A program made the position numbers and the translations under genes. Under the pieces are notes generated by a model. The model saw only the letters and a program-made list of their open reading frames with translations, ran no database searches and was not told the DNA's origin. A DNA stretch of 64,000 bases, taken from positions 1,550,001-1,614,000 of the forward strand of contig NZ_CP141769.1 in assembly GCF_035621355.1 (NCBI RefSeq). Direction: 5' to 3'. The DNA is from Thiobacillus sp. SCUT-2. Its GTDB lineage: Bacteria; Pseudomonadota; Gammaproteobacteria; Burkholderiales; Thiobacillaceae. Positions 45,047 to 55,978 of this stretch are shown in pieces. The first letter of the stretch is position 1. Each line of letters opens with the position of its first letter.

Positions 45047-45627
45047 GCCAGATCGACCACCAGCGCCGCCCGAACGTTCTCCGGCAGCGTGAACGACTCC
45101 ACGGTGTAGGCCGACAGGTCGATGCCCATGCGGATCGCAGCGCCCGACTTGGCGGCGGCGATCGAGGTGGCATCGAGCTCGAAGCGCAGGAAGTGCACCG
45201 AGGACGTCTTCTCCTCGTTTTCGCGCTCGAGATCCTCGTCGGCGATGGCATACACGCGCGGCTGGTCGGCGACCTGCACCCACACGCGGTCCTCGATGCC
45301 CTTCAGCCTGGCGAGCGCCGCCTTGCGCTCGTCCGGGTCGGAGTACTGGATCATCATGGTCGCCTTCCAGTTGGTGCCGTCCGGAACCAGCGGATTGTAG
45401 GCGTCGAGTTCGTCCTGGATGCCCGCCTCCTCGAAGGTGCGTTCGGCGCGCAGCATCTCCTGGATCTGGTAGCGCATGGTCTTCTCGTCCTCGAAAATCA
45501 GCGTGACGTGCCCGCCCAGTTCGACCATGCGCGTCTTCTTGTGCGCGATGATTTCGGCGCGCATCGTTGGGCGCACCTTGGCATAGCCCTCGAGGGTCAG
45601 CAGGCTGTCACGGGTGATCTGCGGCAT
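45043..45627 (-). CDS. DUF3501 family protein
   Basis: A 194-residue soluble protein of the DUF3501 family, unknown in function. It starts MPQITRDSLLTLEGYAKVRP, contains EIIAHKKTRMVELGGHVTLI and FEDEKTMRYQIQEMLRAERT, and the later EEKTSSVHFLRFELDAT; there are no Cys. The ATG at 45627 has a strong AAGGAGA ribosome-binding site 6 bp upstream, preferred over the ATG at 45654 that overlaps the previous gene. The family typically sits beside a rubrerythrin and a GlpC-like Fe-S protein, exactly as here, which suggests a shared redox role. Confidence 0.88.
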   Translation of the reverse strand: MPQITRDSLLTLEGYAKVRPTMRAEIIAHKKTRMVELGGHVTLIFEDEKTMRYQIQEMLRAERTFEEAGIQDELDAYNPLVPDGTNWKATMMIQYSDPDERKAALARLKGIEDRVWVQVADQPRVYAIADEDLERENEEKTSSVHFLRFELDATSIAAAKSGAAIRMGIDLSAYTVESFTLPENVRAALVVDLA

Positions 45628-45650
45628 GGGTTTCTCCTTGTAGCGTTGAT

Positions 45651-46982
45651 TCATTCGAGGCCATAGGCGATGCGCAGCAGCGTGATCGGGTGCTGCTTCT
45701 GCGCGGTGGCGGCTTCGCCCATGCCCTGCAGGATGTGACGCGCGGCGATCGCGCAGTCGGAACTCACGTAGTCGGGTTGCGGCTCGGCCATCTGGCGGAA
45801 CACCGGCTTGCCGATCTTCATCGACTTGTCGAAGAACTCGGTCTTGACGCCCCAGGTGCCGTCGTGGCCCGAGCAGCGCTCGACCAGCGTCACCTCGGCA
45901 CCGGCCATCTGCAGCGCGTCGCGCGTCTTGTTGCCGATATTCTGCACGCGCTGGTGGCAGGGCACGTGGTAGGCGACCTTGCCGAGCGGCGACTTGAAGT
46001 CGGTCTTCAGCAGGCCGTCGGCGCTGCGCGCCATCAGGTATTCGAACGGGTCCCACATCGCCTCCTTAACCGCCTGCACGTCGGCGTCGTGCGGGAACAT
46101 CAGCGGCAGTTCCTGCTTGTACATCAGCGTGCAGGACGGCACCGGCGTGAGGATCGCGTAGCCCTCGCGCGCCAGTTTCGCCAGATGCGGGATGTTGGTT
46201 TCCTTCAGCCGCGCCACGGCATCGAGGTCGCCCAGCTCGAGCTTGGGCATGCCGCAGCACGCCTCCTTCTCCACCAGCACGTGCGGGATCTCGTTGTGCG
46301 TCAGCAGCTTGATGAGGTCGTGGCCGATGCCGGGCTCGTTGTAGTTGACATAGCAGGTCGAGTAGATCGCCACCTTGCCGGGCGTCTTCTCGCCGGCCTT
46401 CACCGGGAAGTCGCTGCGCGGCTTCGCGGTGGAACGGAATTTCGCGCTGTCGTATTCGGGCAGCCTGCGGTCGGGATGGATCTTGAGCACGCCGTCGACG
46501 ATCTTGCGGATCGGCTTGCTCTTCAGGCTGGCGTTGACCGCCTGCACCACCACCGGGATCGAGGCGAGCTTGCCCATCGCGTCGGTGCTCGACAGGAGCT
46601 TGTCGCGGAAGGTCGTCCCGCCCTTCCGGAACTTGATCGCCTTGGCGCGCAGCATCGTGTGCGGGAAATCGAGGTTCCACGGATGCGGCGGCACGTAGGG
46701 GCACTTCGTCATGTAGCAGAGGTCGCACAGGTAGCACTCGTCGACCACCTTCCAGTAGTCGGACTTGGCGACGCCGTCGACTTCCATGGTCGAGGACTCG
46801 TCGACCAGGTCGAACAGGGTCGGGAACGCGGTGCACAGCGAGACGCAGCGGCGGCAGCCGTGGCAGATGTCGAAGATCCGCTCGAGCTCGTGGTTGAGCT
46901 TGTCCTCGCTGTAGAAATCCGGGTTGGTCCAATCAAGCGGATGACGGGTGGGGGCTTCGAGGCTGCCTTCGCGGGTGCTCAT
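45651..46982 (-). CDS. GlpC/HdrD-like Fe-S oxidoreductase
   Basis: A 443-residue protein with two N-terminal [4Fe-4S] motifs, [11 protein letters not shown] (about residue 41) and [14 protein letters not shown], and two CCG-type domains. The first is intact (CYVN ... EACCGMP); the second has CSG (CHQRVQN ... [11 protein letters not shown]), a GlpC-like variant. Such proteins pass electrons to quinones or thiols in heterodisulfide-reductase-like complexes. The ATG at 46982 ([20 protein letters not shown]) has GGAG 5 bp upstream. It lies between rubrerythrin and DUF3501. Confidence 0.93.
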   Translation of the reverse strand: MSTREGSLEAPTRHPLDWTNPDFYSEDKLNHELERIFDICHGCRRCVSLCTAFPTLFDLVDESSTMEVDGVAKSDYWKVVDECYLCDLCYMTKCPYVPPHPWNLDFPHTMLRAKAIKFRKGGTTFRDKLLSSTDAMGKLASIPVVVQAVNASLKSKPIRKIVDGVLKIHPDRRLPEYDSAKFRSTAKPRSDFPVKAGEKTPGKVAIYSTCYVNYNEPGIGHDLIKLLTHNEIPHVLVEKEACCGMPKLELGDLDAVARLKETNIPHLAKLAREGYAILTPVPSCTLMYKQELPLMFPHDADVQAVKEAMWDPFEYLMARSADGLLKTDFKSPLGKVAYHVPCHQRVQNIGNKTRDALQMAGAEVTLVERCSGHDGTWGVKTEFFDKSMKIGKPVFRQMAEPQPDYVSSDCAIAARHILQGMGEAATAQKQHPITLLRIAYGLE

Positions 46983-47016
46983 GCGAACTCCAGTTGGTCT
47001 TATGAAAATCAGGGGC

Positions 47017-47046
47017 AAAAAAAGCGGGCCGTGGCCGACCCGCTTT
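47017..47046 (-). terminator. intrinsic terminator after rubrerythrin
   Basis: On the minus strand an 8-bp stem AAAGCGGG / CCCGCTTT with a 10-nt loop runs into a T-tract (seven Ts including the stem end). It lies 15 bp after the rubrerythrin stop and 35 bp before the Fe-S oxidoreductase, so it probably sets rubrerythrin expression above that of the genes behind it. Confidence 0.75.
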
Positions 47047-47060
47047 CGGCACGGGCGGAA

Positions 47061-47480
47061 TTACGAGCCCAGGCTGTCCAGGGTCTTCTGGAACTTGTTG
47101 GCGTGCGAGCGCTCGGCCTTGGCCAGGGTCTCGAACCAGTCGGCGATCTCGTCGAAGCCTTCGGCACGCGCATCCTTGGCCATGCCCGGGTACATGTCGG
47201 TGTACTCGTGGGTTTCGCCGGCGATGGCGGTCTTCAGGTTGTCGGCGGTGGGTCCGAAGGCCATGCCGGTGGCAGGGTCGCCGCACTTTTCCAGGTATTC
47301 CAGGTGGCCGTGGGCGTGGCCGGTCTCGCCTTCGGCGGTGGAGCGGAAGACGGCGGCAACGTCGTTGTAGCCTTCGACGTCGGCCTTGGCTGCGAAGTAG
47401 AGGTAGCGGCGGTTGGCCTGCGATTCGCCTGCGAACGCGGCCTTCAGATGTTCTTCGGTTTTCGAACCTTTGAGTTGCAT
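47061..47480 (-). CDS. rubrerythrin-type diiron protein without rubredoxin domain
   Basis: A 139-residue four-helix diiron protein that should reduce hydrogen peroxide. Iron ligands are visible in [46 protein letters not shown] and [10 protein letters not shown] (ExxH pairs). Unlike classical rubrerythrin (~190 residues), it has no C-terminal CxxC rubredoxin domain, so electrons must come from a partner. It has a good AGGAGA ribosome-binding site. It is divergent from msrB, with a palindromic operator candidate between them, and leads the Fe-S oxidoreductase-DUF3501 genes. Confidence 0.94.
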   Translation of the reverse strand: MQLKGSKTEEHLKAAFAGESQANRRYLYFAAKADVEGYNDVAAVFRSTAEGETGHAHGHLEYLEKCGDPATGMAFGPTADNLKTAIAGETHEYTDMYPGMAKDARAEGFDEIADWFETLAKAERSHANKFQKTLDSLGS

Positions 47481-47594
47481 AACCTGATCTCCTTGGTTTA
47501 CATAGACATGCTTTGCAGCACTGAAATTTTCACCCTGTCTGGCGCGCCCGACCCCTTATGTATAGCAGGCCGGGCCGTGGATGAAATCCGGTTT

Positions 47595-47609
47595 TTAGAC
47601 TAAGTCTAA
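47595..47609. promoter_or_regulatory. 7-1-7 palindrome between rubrerythrin and msrB
   Basis: A perfect 15-bp palindrome TTAGACT-A-AGTCTAA lies 115 bp upstream of rubrerythrin and 78 bp upstream of msrB, both peroxide-related genes. The 7-1-7 layout matches Fur-superfamily operators such as PerR boxes. A related copy occurs before ftsH (25850-25866). The binding protein is not known. Confidence 0.5.
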
Positions 47610-47686
47610 TACCTGAACGAAGATTAAACCGGCTGCGATGACGCTGTCAACCTCGTTGTACACTCACGACTCATCGGAGAACCGCC

Positions 47687-48088
<402 letters not shown>

Positions 48089-48091
48089 ACC

Positions 48092-48796
48092 TTGCATATC
48101 TTCGACGCCCGCATTGCGGCGATCACGGCCGCCACGCCCAGCATTCGCGTCCTGCGCCTGACGATATCCGATCCCGCCTTCCGCTTCCTGCCCGGCCAGT
48201 GGGTCGATCTCAGCGTCGACGCCGACGGCACGACCTGGACCTCGGGCTACTCGATCACCACCTCGCCGATCCACCGCGGCGAGATCGAACTGGCGATCAA
48301 GGCGAGCGGGCGGCACCCGCTCTCACGCTGGGTGCACGAGCGCGCAGCGGTCGGCGACCGCGTGCGCGTGAGCCAGGGCCAGGGGCCGTTCGTCTACCTG
48401 CCCGAGATGAGTGACAACGTCGTGCTGATCGGCGGCGGCGTCGGCATCACCCCCCTGCTTTCGATCTTCCGCCACGTGCGCGACGCCGGCCTGCCCACCC
48501 GGGCGCATCTGGTGTACAGCGTATCGGACAGCCGCGAAATCCTGTTCCGCGACGAACTGGATGCCGCGGCGCGCACGCACCCGAACCTGCACGTCAGCGT
48601 CACCGTCACGCAGCCCGATCCGGCCTGGCACGGCCTGACCGGGCGCATCGATCCGGTCAAGCTGCATGCGCTCGACGCGCCGGACGACACCCTCTACTAC
48701 CTGTGCGGCCCCCGGGGCATGGTCGAGGACCTGAGCGTCCTGCTGCATGAACTCGGCGTGCCGATGAGCCGCATCATTTTCGAGAAATGGTGGTAG
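48092..48796 (+). CDS. FAD/NAD(P)-binding ferredoxin-reductase-like oxidoreductase
   Basis: A 234-residue two-domain flavoprotein: an FAD-binding beta-barrel (residues 1-100) and a NAD(P)-binding domain (105-234) with NVVLIGGGVGITPLLSIFRH and YLCGPRGMVEDLSVLL. There is no ferredoxin domain. The FAD motif, normally RxYS, reads SGYSITTSP here, lacking the Arg. Translation starts at TTG (48092) with AGGA overlapping the msrB stop. It ends in EKWW. Substrate is unknown; the tight linkage to msrB suggests it supplies electrons to a thiol or sulfoxide repair system. Confidence 0.85.
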   Translation: MHIFDARIAAITAATPSIRVLRLTISDPAFRFLPGQWVDLSVDADGTTWTSGYSITTSPIHRGEIELAIKASGRHPLSRWVHERAAVGDRVRVSQGQGPFVYLPEMSDNVVLIGGGVGITPLLSIFRHVRDAGLPTRAHLVYSVSDSREILFRDELDAAARTHPNLHVSVTVTQPDPAWHGLTGRIDPVKLHALDAPDDTLYYLCGPRGMVEDLSVLLHELGVPMSRIIFEKWW

Positions 48797-48876
48797 GCCG
48801 GACTGGTTCGATTCGGCTATTCAAGCATTCCCCCGGCTCGTGTAAGGTTAAGCGCGTTTCCTGTTCGGAGAACCCC

Positions 48877-49815
48877 ATGCGCATCATTGCCCTCCTCGCC
48901 ACCCTTGTCCTCAGCAGCGCGGCCCTCGCCGGCCCCGACGACGTCGTGCGGCCCTATCCGGCCGAGCAGGTCAGCCCCGGCGTCTACGTCATCCACGGCC
49001 CGCAGGGCGTGCCGTCGCGCGAAAACCAGAGCTTCATGAATAATCCGGCGTGGGTCGTCACCGACGACGGCGTCGTCGTGATCGACCCGGGCTCCAGCGT
49101 GCAGGCCGGCCGCATGGTCGTCGAGCAACTGCGCAAGACGACGCAGAAGCCGGTCACCCACGTGTTCAACACCCACGTCCACGGCGACCATTGGCTCGGC
49201 AACCAGGCGATCCTGGACGCGTGGCCGAAGGCGACCCTGATCGCGCATCCCGACATGATCAAGCAGGCGCACGACGGCGCCGGCGCGTTCTGGATCAAGC
49301 TGATGTCGGACATGACCGGCGGCTACACCGACGGCACCCGCGCGGAGATTCCCACGATCGCGGCGGCCGACGGCCAGGAATTCCGCATCGGCGGCAAGAT
49401 CTTCCGCATCCATTCCTCGACCGACGCCCACAGCAAGACCGACCTCATGATCGAGCTGCCGCAGGACCGCATCCTCTTCACCGCCGACAACGTGCTCGAC
49501 CATCAGGTGATGAACCTGCGCGACGGCACCTTCAAGGGCGTCCTGAAGGCCACCGACCGTGCGCTCGCCCTGAATGCCCGCCTCTACGTCCCCGGCCACG
49601 GCCGCACCGGCGACCGCACCTTCGTCGAGGACCAGAAGGTCTGGTTCGAGACGCTGGTCTCCGAAGTGCGTCGCATGTACGACGAAGGCAAGAGCGATTA
49701 CGAAATGAAGCCCGTGATCGCCGAGAAACTGAAGGCGTTCCGTGACTGGCCGGAGTGGGACACCAACCTCGGCCAGCAGATCAGCCTGGCGATCCTCGAA
49801 ATCGAACAGGAATAA
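48877..49815 (+). CDS. exported MBL-fold metallo-hydrolase
   Basis: A 312-residue metallo-beta-lactamase-fold hydrolase with a signal peptide (MRIIALLATLVLSSAALAGP). Zinc ligands are in NTHVHGDHWLGN, in HSSTDAHSKTDL and in the ADNVLDH region, with PGHGRTGD near the C-terminus. The form resembles periplasmic SoxH/quinoprotein-relay-type MBL proteins of sulfur and methylotrophic bacteria, but the substrate is unknown. The start has TTCGGAG upstream. An 80-bp gap separates it from the flavin reductase, so it may have its own promoter. Confidence 0.9.
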   Translation: MRIIALLATLVLSSAALAGPDDVVRPYPAEQVSPGVYVIHGPQGVPSRENQSFMNNPAWVVTDDGVVVIDPGSSVQAGRMVVEQLRKTTQKPVTHVFNTHVHGDHWLGNQAILDAWPKATLIAHPDMIKQAHDGAGAFWIKLMSDMTGGYTDGTRAEIPTIAAADGQEFRIGGKIFRIHSSTDAHSKTDLMIELPQDRILFTADNVLDHQVMNLRDGTFKGVLKATDRALALNARLYVPGHGRTGDRTFVEDQKVWFETLVSEVRRMYDEGKSDYEMKPVIAEKLKAFRDWPEWDTNLGQQISLAILEIEQE

Positions 49816-49824
49816 ACAGGAGTC

Positions 49825-49843
49825 GCCGCCGATGCGCGGCGGC
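49825..49843. terminator. short GC hairpin between convergent genes
   Basis: A 6-bp stem GCCGCC / GGCGGC with a 7-nt loop lies in the 34-bp gap between the convergent MBL and DUF3301 genes. There is no T-run on either side; it is at best a weak terminator. Confidence 0.25.
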
Positions 49844-49849
49844 TTGCGT

Positions 49850-50190
49850 TCAGTCGCGCAGCCGGGTCACGCCGGCCAGCGCACCGGGCTGCCAGTCACG
49901 GTCCAGGCTCACCCACTCGGCGTGGTCGCCGAGCATGCGGACGACGCCGGGGCGGCGGTTGTCCCCCGTGTCGGAAAACTCGAAACGGTAGTCGCGCCGG
50001 AACTGCAGCTGCCCGTCGCCGTTGCGCGCCAGGCGGATGCGGCCGAGCGCCACGCTGTCGTCGAGGAACTGCACGCCGGCGTCACGGCAGGCGCGGCGAC
50101 CGACGGCCACCGCCTGCTCCCGCACCTGCAGCCCCGCATACCAGTACCAGCCGAGCGCGCCGAGGGCGGCGAGCAGCAGGATCTCGCCAC

Positions 50191-50194
<4 letters not shown>
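49850..50194 (-). CDS. DUF3301 family protein
   Basis: A 114-residue protein with one N-terminal TM helix (about residues 3-20, LLLAALGALGWYWYAGL) and a cytosolic domain containing QFLDDSVALGRIRLARNGDG and a later FRRDYRFEFSDTGDNRRPG. This fits DUF3301, a single-helix membrane protein of unknown function. It overlaps the rhlE stop (ATGA) and is the last gene of the dapA-bamC-MBL-rhlE unit. Confidence 0.82.
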
Positions 50195-51585
<1,391 letters not shown>

Positions 51586-51597
51586 AACGCTGTCCAG

Positions 51598-52356
51598 TCA
51601 AATCTCGATCCAGTCAAACCCTGCCGCCTGGCAGGCCACCGGGACGTCGGCGTCGGCGCAGTCCAGCGCCTGCGCGAGCGCCCGCCGCGCCAGCGCAGCG
51701 GTATTGTTCGTCTTCGACACATGCGCCGCCATCACGCATCGCAGTTTGGCGTGCTTCAGCCTCGCCAGCAAGGCCGCCGCCTGGCCGTTCTCCAGATGGC
51801 CGAAGCGCCCGCCCACCCGGCGCTTGAGGCTCGCCGGATAAGGCCCGTTCTCCAGCATCGCCGCGTCGTGGTTGCACTCGAGCACCAGCGCGTCGACGCC
51901 GGCCAGCATCGCCTCGATATGCGGCGTGCTGCAGCCGGTGTCGGTCAGGACGCCGAGCCGGCGATCGCCGTCGCCGAAAACATACTGCACCGGCTCGCGG
52001 GCGTCATGCGGCACCGGATACGGCTGGATCTCGAGGTCGCCCACCGCGAACGGCGCATGGCTGTCGATCACCTGCACCGGCACGCCATCGAGATCCTGCG
52101 CCATTGCGCACGTCCCGGCGGTGAGCCAGACCGGCAGCCGATGCTTGCGCGCGAGCCGCCCCACCCCGCCGATGTGGTCGCTGTGCTCGTGCGTGACCAC
52201 GATGCCCGCCAGCTCGTCCGGCCGAAGGCCCAGGCGCGCCAGCCGCGCCACGCTGTCGGCCAGCCCGAACCCGCAGTCCATCAGTACCCGCGTGCCGCCG
52301 GCCTCGACGACGAGGCCGTTGCCCTCGCTGCCGCTGCCGAGGCTGGCGAAGCGCAT
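51598..52356 (-). CDS. MBL-fold metallo-hydrolase (YycJ/WalJ-like)
   Basis: A 252-residue cytosolic metallo-beta-lactamase-fold protein. The N-terminal SLGSGSEGNGLVVEAGGTRV, the HxHxDH metal site in VTHEHSDHIGGVGR, and CNHDAAML with later ligands are typical of the YycJ/PqqB-like group of exonuclease-like hydrolases. It lacks a signal peptide. In related bacteria this gene sits between bamC and a helicase; here the order bamC-mbl-rhlE is kept. The molecular function is not established. Confidence 0.9.
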   Translation of the reverse strand: MRFASLGSGSEGNGLVVEAGGTRVLMDCGFGLADSVARLARLGLRPDELAGIVVTHEHSDHIGGVGRLARKHRLPVWLTAGTCAMAQDLDGVPVQVIDSHAPFAVGDLEIQPYPVPHDAREPVQYVFGDGDRRLGVLTDTGCSTPHIEAMLAGVDALVLECNHDAAMLENGPYPASLKRRVGGRFGHLENGQAAALLARLKHAKLRCVMAAHVSKTNNTAALARRALAQALDCADADVPVACQAAGFDWIEI

Positions 52357-52372
52357 CAGGCCGGCACCCGCA

Positions 52373-53473
52373 TCACTTCAATTCTTTGTAGAGCAGATTG
52401 AGGATGCGGTTGCGCGTCTTCTCGTCCGCGGGCTTGCCCTCGGCGGCCGTGACGCTGACCTCGCTCTTCTCGCCCGTCTCGCTGACCACGACCTGCAACT
52501 GCGGCGAGGCCTTCGGCTTCTTGCTGCGCCAGAAGGCGAACTTGGCGAGGATGCCGTCGTCGCGCTTGCTGGCGTTGTCGGCGTCGGGATCGATGTAGCG
52601 CACGTAGTAGATGCCCTTGGAGCGGTCGCGGTCCTCGACGGCGAAGCCGACGCGGTCCAGCGCGAGGCCGACGCGACGCCAGGCACGGTCGAAGGCTTCG
52701 TCCATCTGCAGCACCGGTGCACCGGCCTGCTGGACGAGGTGCGCCTGCTCGGGCGCCTGCTTCTGCGCCAGCAGGGCATCGGCGCGGCTCTTCTCGACGC
52801 CGAAGCGCAGCATCAGCCGGCGCAGCATCTCCGCCTCGAGTTCGGGATCGGGGTCGCGCGGCTCCCACACGGTCTTGTCCTTGCCTTCGGTGGCGTAGAC
52901 CTCCTTCATGCCGCGATGGCTGATGTAGATTTCGGTGCCGTCCTTGCCGGTCTCGATGCGGGTGCGGAACTTGTCGCGCTCGGGCGTGGAATAGAGGCCG
53001 TCGATCACCTTGCCGATGGTGCGGCGGATGATGTCCTGCGGAATCTTGGCGCGGTTCTCCGCCCAGTCCGTTTCCATGATGCCGGTCTCGGGCGACTCCA
53101 GGTTGATGATGAAGCCGTTCTCCTGCCAGAAGTCCTTGATGACCGGCCACACCTGCTGCGGCGTCGCGTTCACCACCAGCCAGCGCTGGCTGCCGGCGCG
53201 CACGATGCGGACCTTGTCTTCGGTCGGCAGCAGTGTCTGTGCCCCGGCCGGCTCCGTCTTGCGCTCGGCGCTGTAGGCCGACAGGGTGGCGGTTCCGCCG
53301 CCCTGGGCATCCGGGATCGCGTAGCGGTTGTCCGCCGTCGGCGCCACCAGGTCCGGCGGCACTTCCAGCGTCGGCGCCTTCTGCGCCGATTTGTAGTCGA
53401 TCTTCTTGGTTTCCATGATGCCGCAGCCCGACACGGCCACGCTAACCATCAGAAACAGGGGCAATAAACGCAT
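52373..53473 (-). CDS. bamC: outer membrane assembly lipoprotein BamC
   Basis: A 366-residue lipoprotein of the BAM complex. The lipobox is SVAVSGCGIM (Cys17). The unstructured N-terminal stretch that binds BamD is visible as KIDYKSAQKAPTLEVPPDL, followed by two helix-grip domains (about 110-215 and 255-366) with RWLVVNATPQQVWPVIKDFW and RVGLALDRVGFAVEDRDRSK. It follows dapA by 53 bp, the classic dapA-nlpB(bamC) pairing. BamE is encoded with dapB elsewhere in the window. Confidence 0.95.
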   Translation of the reverse strand: MRLLPLFLMVSVAVSGCGIMETKKIDYKSAQKAPTLEVPPDLVAPTADNRYAIPDAQGGGTATLSAYSAERKTEPAGAQTLLPTEDKVRIVRAGSQRWLVVNATPQQVWPVIKDFWQENGFIINLESPETGIMETDWAENRAKIPQDIIRRTIGKVIDGLYSTPERDKFRTRIETGKDGTEIYISHRGMKEVYATEGKDKTVWEPRDPDPELEAEMLRRLMLRFGVEKSRADALLAQKQAPEQAHLVQQAGAPVLQMDEAFDRAWRRVGLALDRVGFAVEDRDRSKGIYYVRYIDPDADNASKRDDGILAKFAFWRSKKPKASPQLQVVVSETGEKSEVSVTAAEGKPADEKTRNRILNLLYKELK

Positions 53474-53526
53474 AAGGGGTCCTAAGTGGATGGTTTACAT
53501 CAAACCGGCCGACGCATCGCGCGGCG

Positions 53527-54417
53527 CTAAATCAGCCTGGCGTGGCGCAGCGCGTCACGCACGGTGTCGTGCAGGCCGGCAGACAGCGGCGTCAGCGGCA
53601 GGCGCATGCCCGACGGGATCAGGCCAAGCTCGGCGCACGCCCACTTGACCGGTATCGGGTTGGCCTCGACGAACAGCTTGCTGTGCAGCGGCAGCAGCAG
53701 GTTGTTGATCTCGCGGGCCCGCGCCAGGTTCCCGTCGAACGCCGCCGCGCACATCTCGTGCATCAGCTTCGGGGCGACGTTGGCGGTGACCGAGATGACG
53801 CCGTGCCCGCCGAGCAGCATGAACGGCAGGCCGGAGGCGTCGTCACCGCTGTAGAGCATGAAATCCTTCGGTGCGCGGCGCAGCAGGTCGGCGGCGCGCT
53901 CCATGTTGCCGGTGGCGTCCTTGATGCCGGCGATGCCGGGCACCTGGGCCAGCCGCAGCGCGGTGTCGTTGGACAGGTCGGCGACCGTGCGGCCGGGCAC
54001 GTTGTAGAGGATCAGCGGCAGGTCGACCGACTCGGCGATCTTCTTGTAGTGCTGGTAGAGCCCTTCCTGGGTCGGCTTGTTGTAGTACGGCACGACCGAC
54101 AGGCCGGCCGCCGCGCCCGCCGCCTTCGCGCATTCGGTGAGCTCGATCGCCTCGGCCGTGGAATTCGCGCCGGTGCCCGCGACCACCGGCACGCGCCCCG
54201 CCGCCTGTTCGACGGTGGTGCGGATCAGCAGGCAATGTTCATCGTAGCTGACCGTCGGCGATTCGCCCGTGGTGCCGACGATGACGATGCCGTCCGTCCC
54301 CTGCGCGATGTGCCAGTCGACGAGCTTGCGCAGCGCGTCGAGATCGAGCGCCCCGTCGTCCCCCATGGGGGTGACGATCGCAACCAGGCTGCCGGTGAGC
54401 GTATTCATGTCTGCCAT
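53527..54417 (-). CDS. dapA: 4-hydroxy-tetrahydrodipicolinate synthase
   Basis: A 296-residue class I aldolase-type enzyme of diaminopimelate/lysine synthesis, condensing pyruvate with aspartate semialdehyde. Features: [30 protein letters not shown] with the Thr-Thr active-site pair, [11 protein letters not shown] with the catalytic Tyr and Arg, and [18 protein letters not shown] with the Schiff-base lysine. Length is normal. A perfect GC palindrome lies 30-48 bp upstream in the leader. Confidence 0.98.
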   Translation of the reverse strand: MADMNTLTGSLVAIVTPMGDDGALDLDALRKLVDWHIAQGTDGIVIVGTTGESPTVSYDEHCLLIRTTVEQAAGRVPVVAGTGANSTAEAIELTECAKAAGAAAGLSVVPYYNKPTQEGLYQHYKKIAESVDLPLILYNVPGRTVADLSNDTALRLAQVPGIAGIKDATGNMERAADLLRRAPKDFMLYSGDDASGLPFMLLGGHGVISVTANVAPKLMHEMCAAAFDGNLARAREINNLLLPLHSKLFVEANPIPVKWACAELGLIPSGMRLPLTPLSAGLHDTVRDALRHARLI

Positions 54418-54446
54418 ACTGGGTCCGCCGCGTGTGCTCCAAACAG

Positions 54447-54465
54447 GCGCCGGCCTGGCCGGCGC
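54447..54465 (-). terminator. GC palindrome between zwf and dapA
   Basis: GCGCCGGCC-T-GGCCGGCGC is a perfect 9-bp inverted repeat with a one-base centre. On the minus strand it is followed by CTGTTTGG, so the T-run is weak. It lies 67 bp after the zwf stop and 30 bp before dapA and may end the zwf transcript or be a leader element of dapA. Confidence 0.4.
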
Positions 54466-54531
54466 TGCAATGTCAAATGCAGCATTCTAATCGATCTCGC
54501 GGGTCTGGTCGTGTCCCGCCGCGCGGCCGGC

Positions 54532-55926
54532 TCACCGCTGCGGCGGACGCGGATTGTGCCAGCGACCGCCCGCCAGCAGCAGGTCCGCCTCCGGCGGCCC
54601 CCAGGTGCCGCGCTCATAGCCGCACACTGGATCGCTGTGCGAAAGCACCGGCTCGACCACGCGCCAGGCCGCCTCGACCGCGTCCTGGCGCGCGAACAGC
54701 ATCGCCTCGCCGTCCATGGCGTCGCCAAGCAGGCGCTCGTAGGCGCTCATTTCGTCCGGGTGGCTGTTGCAGACGTAGAGCTCGACCGGGCGGCCGACCA
54801 TGCGATCGCCGACATTCTTGGTGCGGGCGCCGAGCGCGATCGAGACCGTCGGCGACAGCCGCATGCGCAGGTAGTTGGGAGCCAGCGGCCCGGATTCGGA
54901 CAGCGCGAACACGCGCTGCGGCGGCAGCTGGAATTCGGCGCGCAGTTCGGTGGTGGTGATCGGCAGGTGCTTGCCGGTGCGCACGATGAAGGGCACGCCG
55001 GCCCAGCGCCAGGTGTCGATGAAAAAGCGCACTGCGGCAAAGGTTTCGGTATCGGAGCCGCGCCCCACACCCTCCTCGCCCCGATAGCCGTCGTACTGCC
55101 CGCGCACCACGTCACCCGGCGCCAGCGGGCGGATCGCCTTCAGGAGCTTGGCCTGCTCGTCGCGCACCGCCTCGGCACTCGTGCCGAGCGGCGGTTCCAT
55201 CGCCAGCAACGCGAGAATCTGCAGCAGATGGTTCTGCAGCACGTCGCGGATCGCGCCGACCGAATCGTAGAAGCGCCCACGCCCCGCGACGCCGAAATCC
55301 TCCGACATGGTGATCTGCACCTGGCGGATATGGTTGCGGTTCCAGATCGGCTCGAGGAAGGAGTTGGCGAAGCGAAAATACAGAATGTTCTGCACCGCCT
55401 CCTTGCCGAGGTAGTGGTCGATGCGGAAGATGTCCGATTCGGGCAGCGCCTCGTGCAGCGTGGCGTTCAGCAAACGCGCCGACTCGAGGTCGCGCCCAAA
55501 GGGTTTTTCCACGACCACGCGTGCGCCGCGCGTGCAGTCGGCCGCCTGCAGGCCGCGCACCACCACGGAGAACATCGCCGGCGGGATGGCGAAGTAATGC
55601 AGGGGGCGCTGCCGTCGGTCGAGCGCGCGGCGCAACGCGGCAAAGGTCTCGGGATCCTCATAGTCGCCGTTGATGTAGGTGATCAGGCTCGCGAGATTGC
55701 GGAACAGGGCCTCGTCCACGCTGCCGCCGAACTCGCGGATACCCGCGTGCGCGTGCTCGCGCAGGCGGTCGAGATCCCACCCCGGCGTATGCGCAACACA
55801 GATCACCGGCGGCAGGGTGCGGCCGTGCCGCAGCATGTCGTGCAAGGCCGGAAAGATCTTGCGCCGCGCCAGATCGCCGGTGGCACCGAACAGCACCAAG
55901 GCATCGGATTGCATGTCATCCGTCAT
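54532..55926 (-). CDS. zwf: glucose-6-phosphate 1-dehydrogenase
   Basis: A 464-residue NADP-dependent enzyme opening the oxidative pentose phosphate and Entner-Doudoroff routes. The coenzyme motif is [15 protein letters not shown], the active site is [15 protein letters not shown], and the C-terminal [20 protein letters not shown] belongs to the substrate/dimer region. The ATG at 55926 ([18 protein letters not shown]) has GGAGGGG 8 bp upstream; the longer frame upstream is Arg-rich and unlikely. It lies 52 bp after fliR, so flagellar transcription could read into it. Confidence 0.97.
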   Translation of the reverse strand: MTDDMQSDALVLFGATGDLARRKIFPALHDMLRHGRTLPPVICVAHTPGWDLDRLREHAHAGIREFGGSVDEALFRNLASLITYINGDYEDPETFAALRRALDRRQRPLHYFAIPPAMFSVVVRGLQAADCTRGARVVVEKPFGRDLESARLLNATLHEALPESDIFRIDHYLGKEAVQNILYFRFANSFLEPIWNRNHIRQVQITMSEDFGVAGRGRFYDSVGAIRDVLQNHLLQILALLAMEPPLGTSAEAVRDEQAKLLKAIRPLAPGDVVRGQYDGYRGEEGVGRGSDTETFAAVRFFIDTWRWAGVPFIVRTGKHLPITTTELRAEFQLPPQRVFALSESGPLAPNYLRMRLSPTVSIALGARTKNVGDRMVGRPVELYVCNSHPDEMSAYERLLGDAMDGEAMLFARQDAVEAAWRVVEPVLSHSDPVCGYERGTWGPPEADLLLAGGRWHNPRPPQR

Positions 55927-55978
55927 TTTTGCTCCCCCTCCGTCGATTGCGCGCGGACGGCGCCGCGCCCGCACGCCC

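Noticed and set aside
55927-55974. Earlier start of zwf at 55974
   Set aside because: The added residues are Arg-rich and lack similarity; a strong ribosome-binding site precedes the ATG at 55926.
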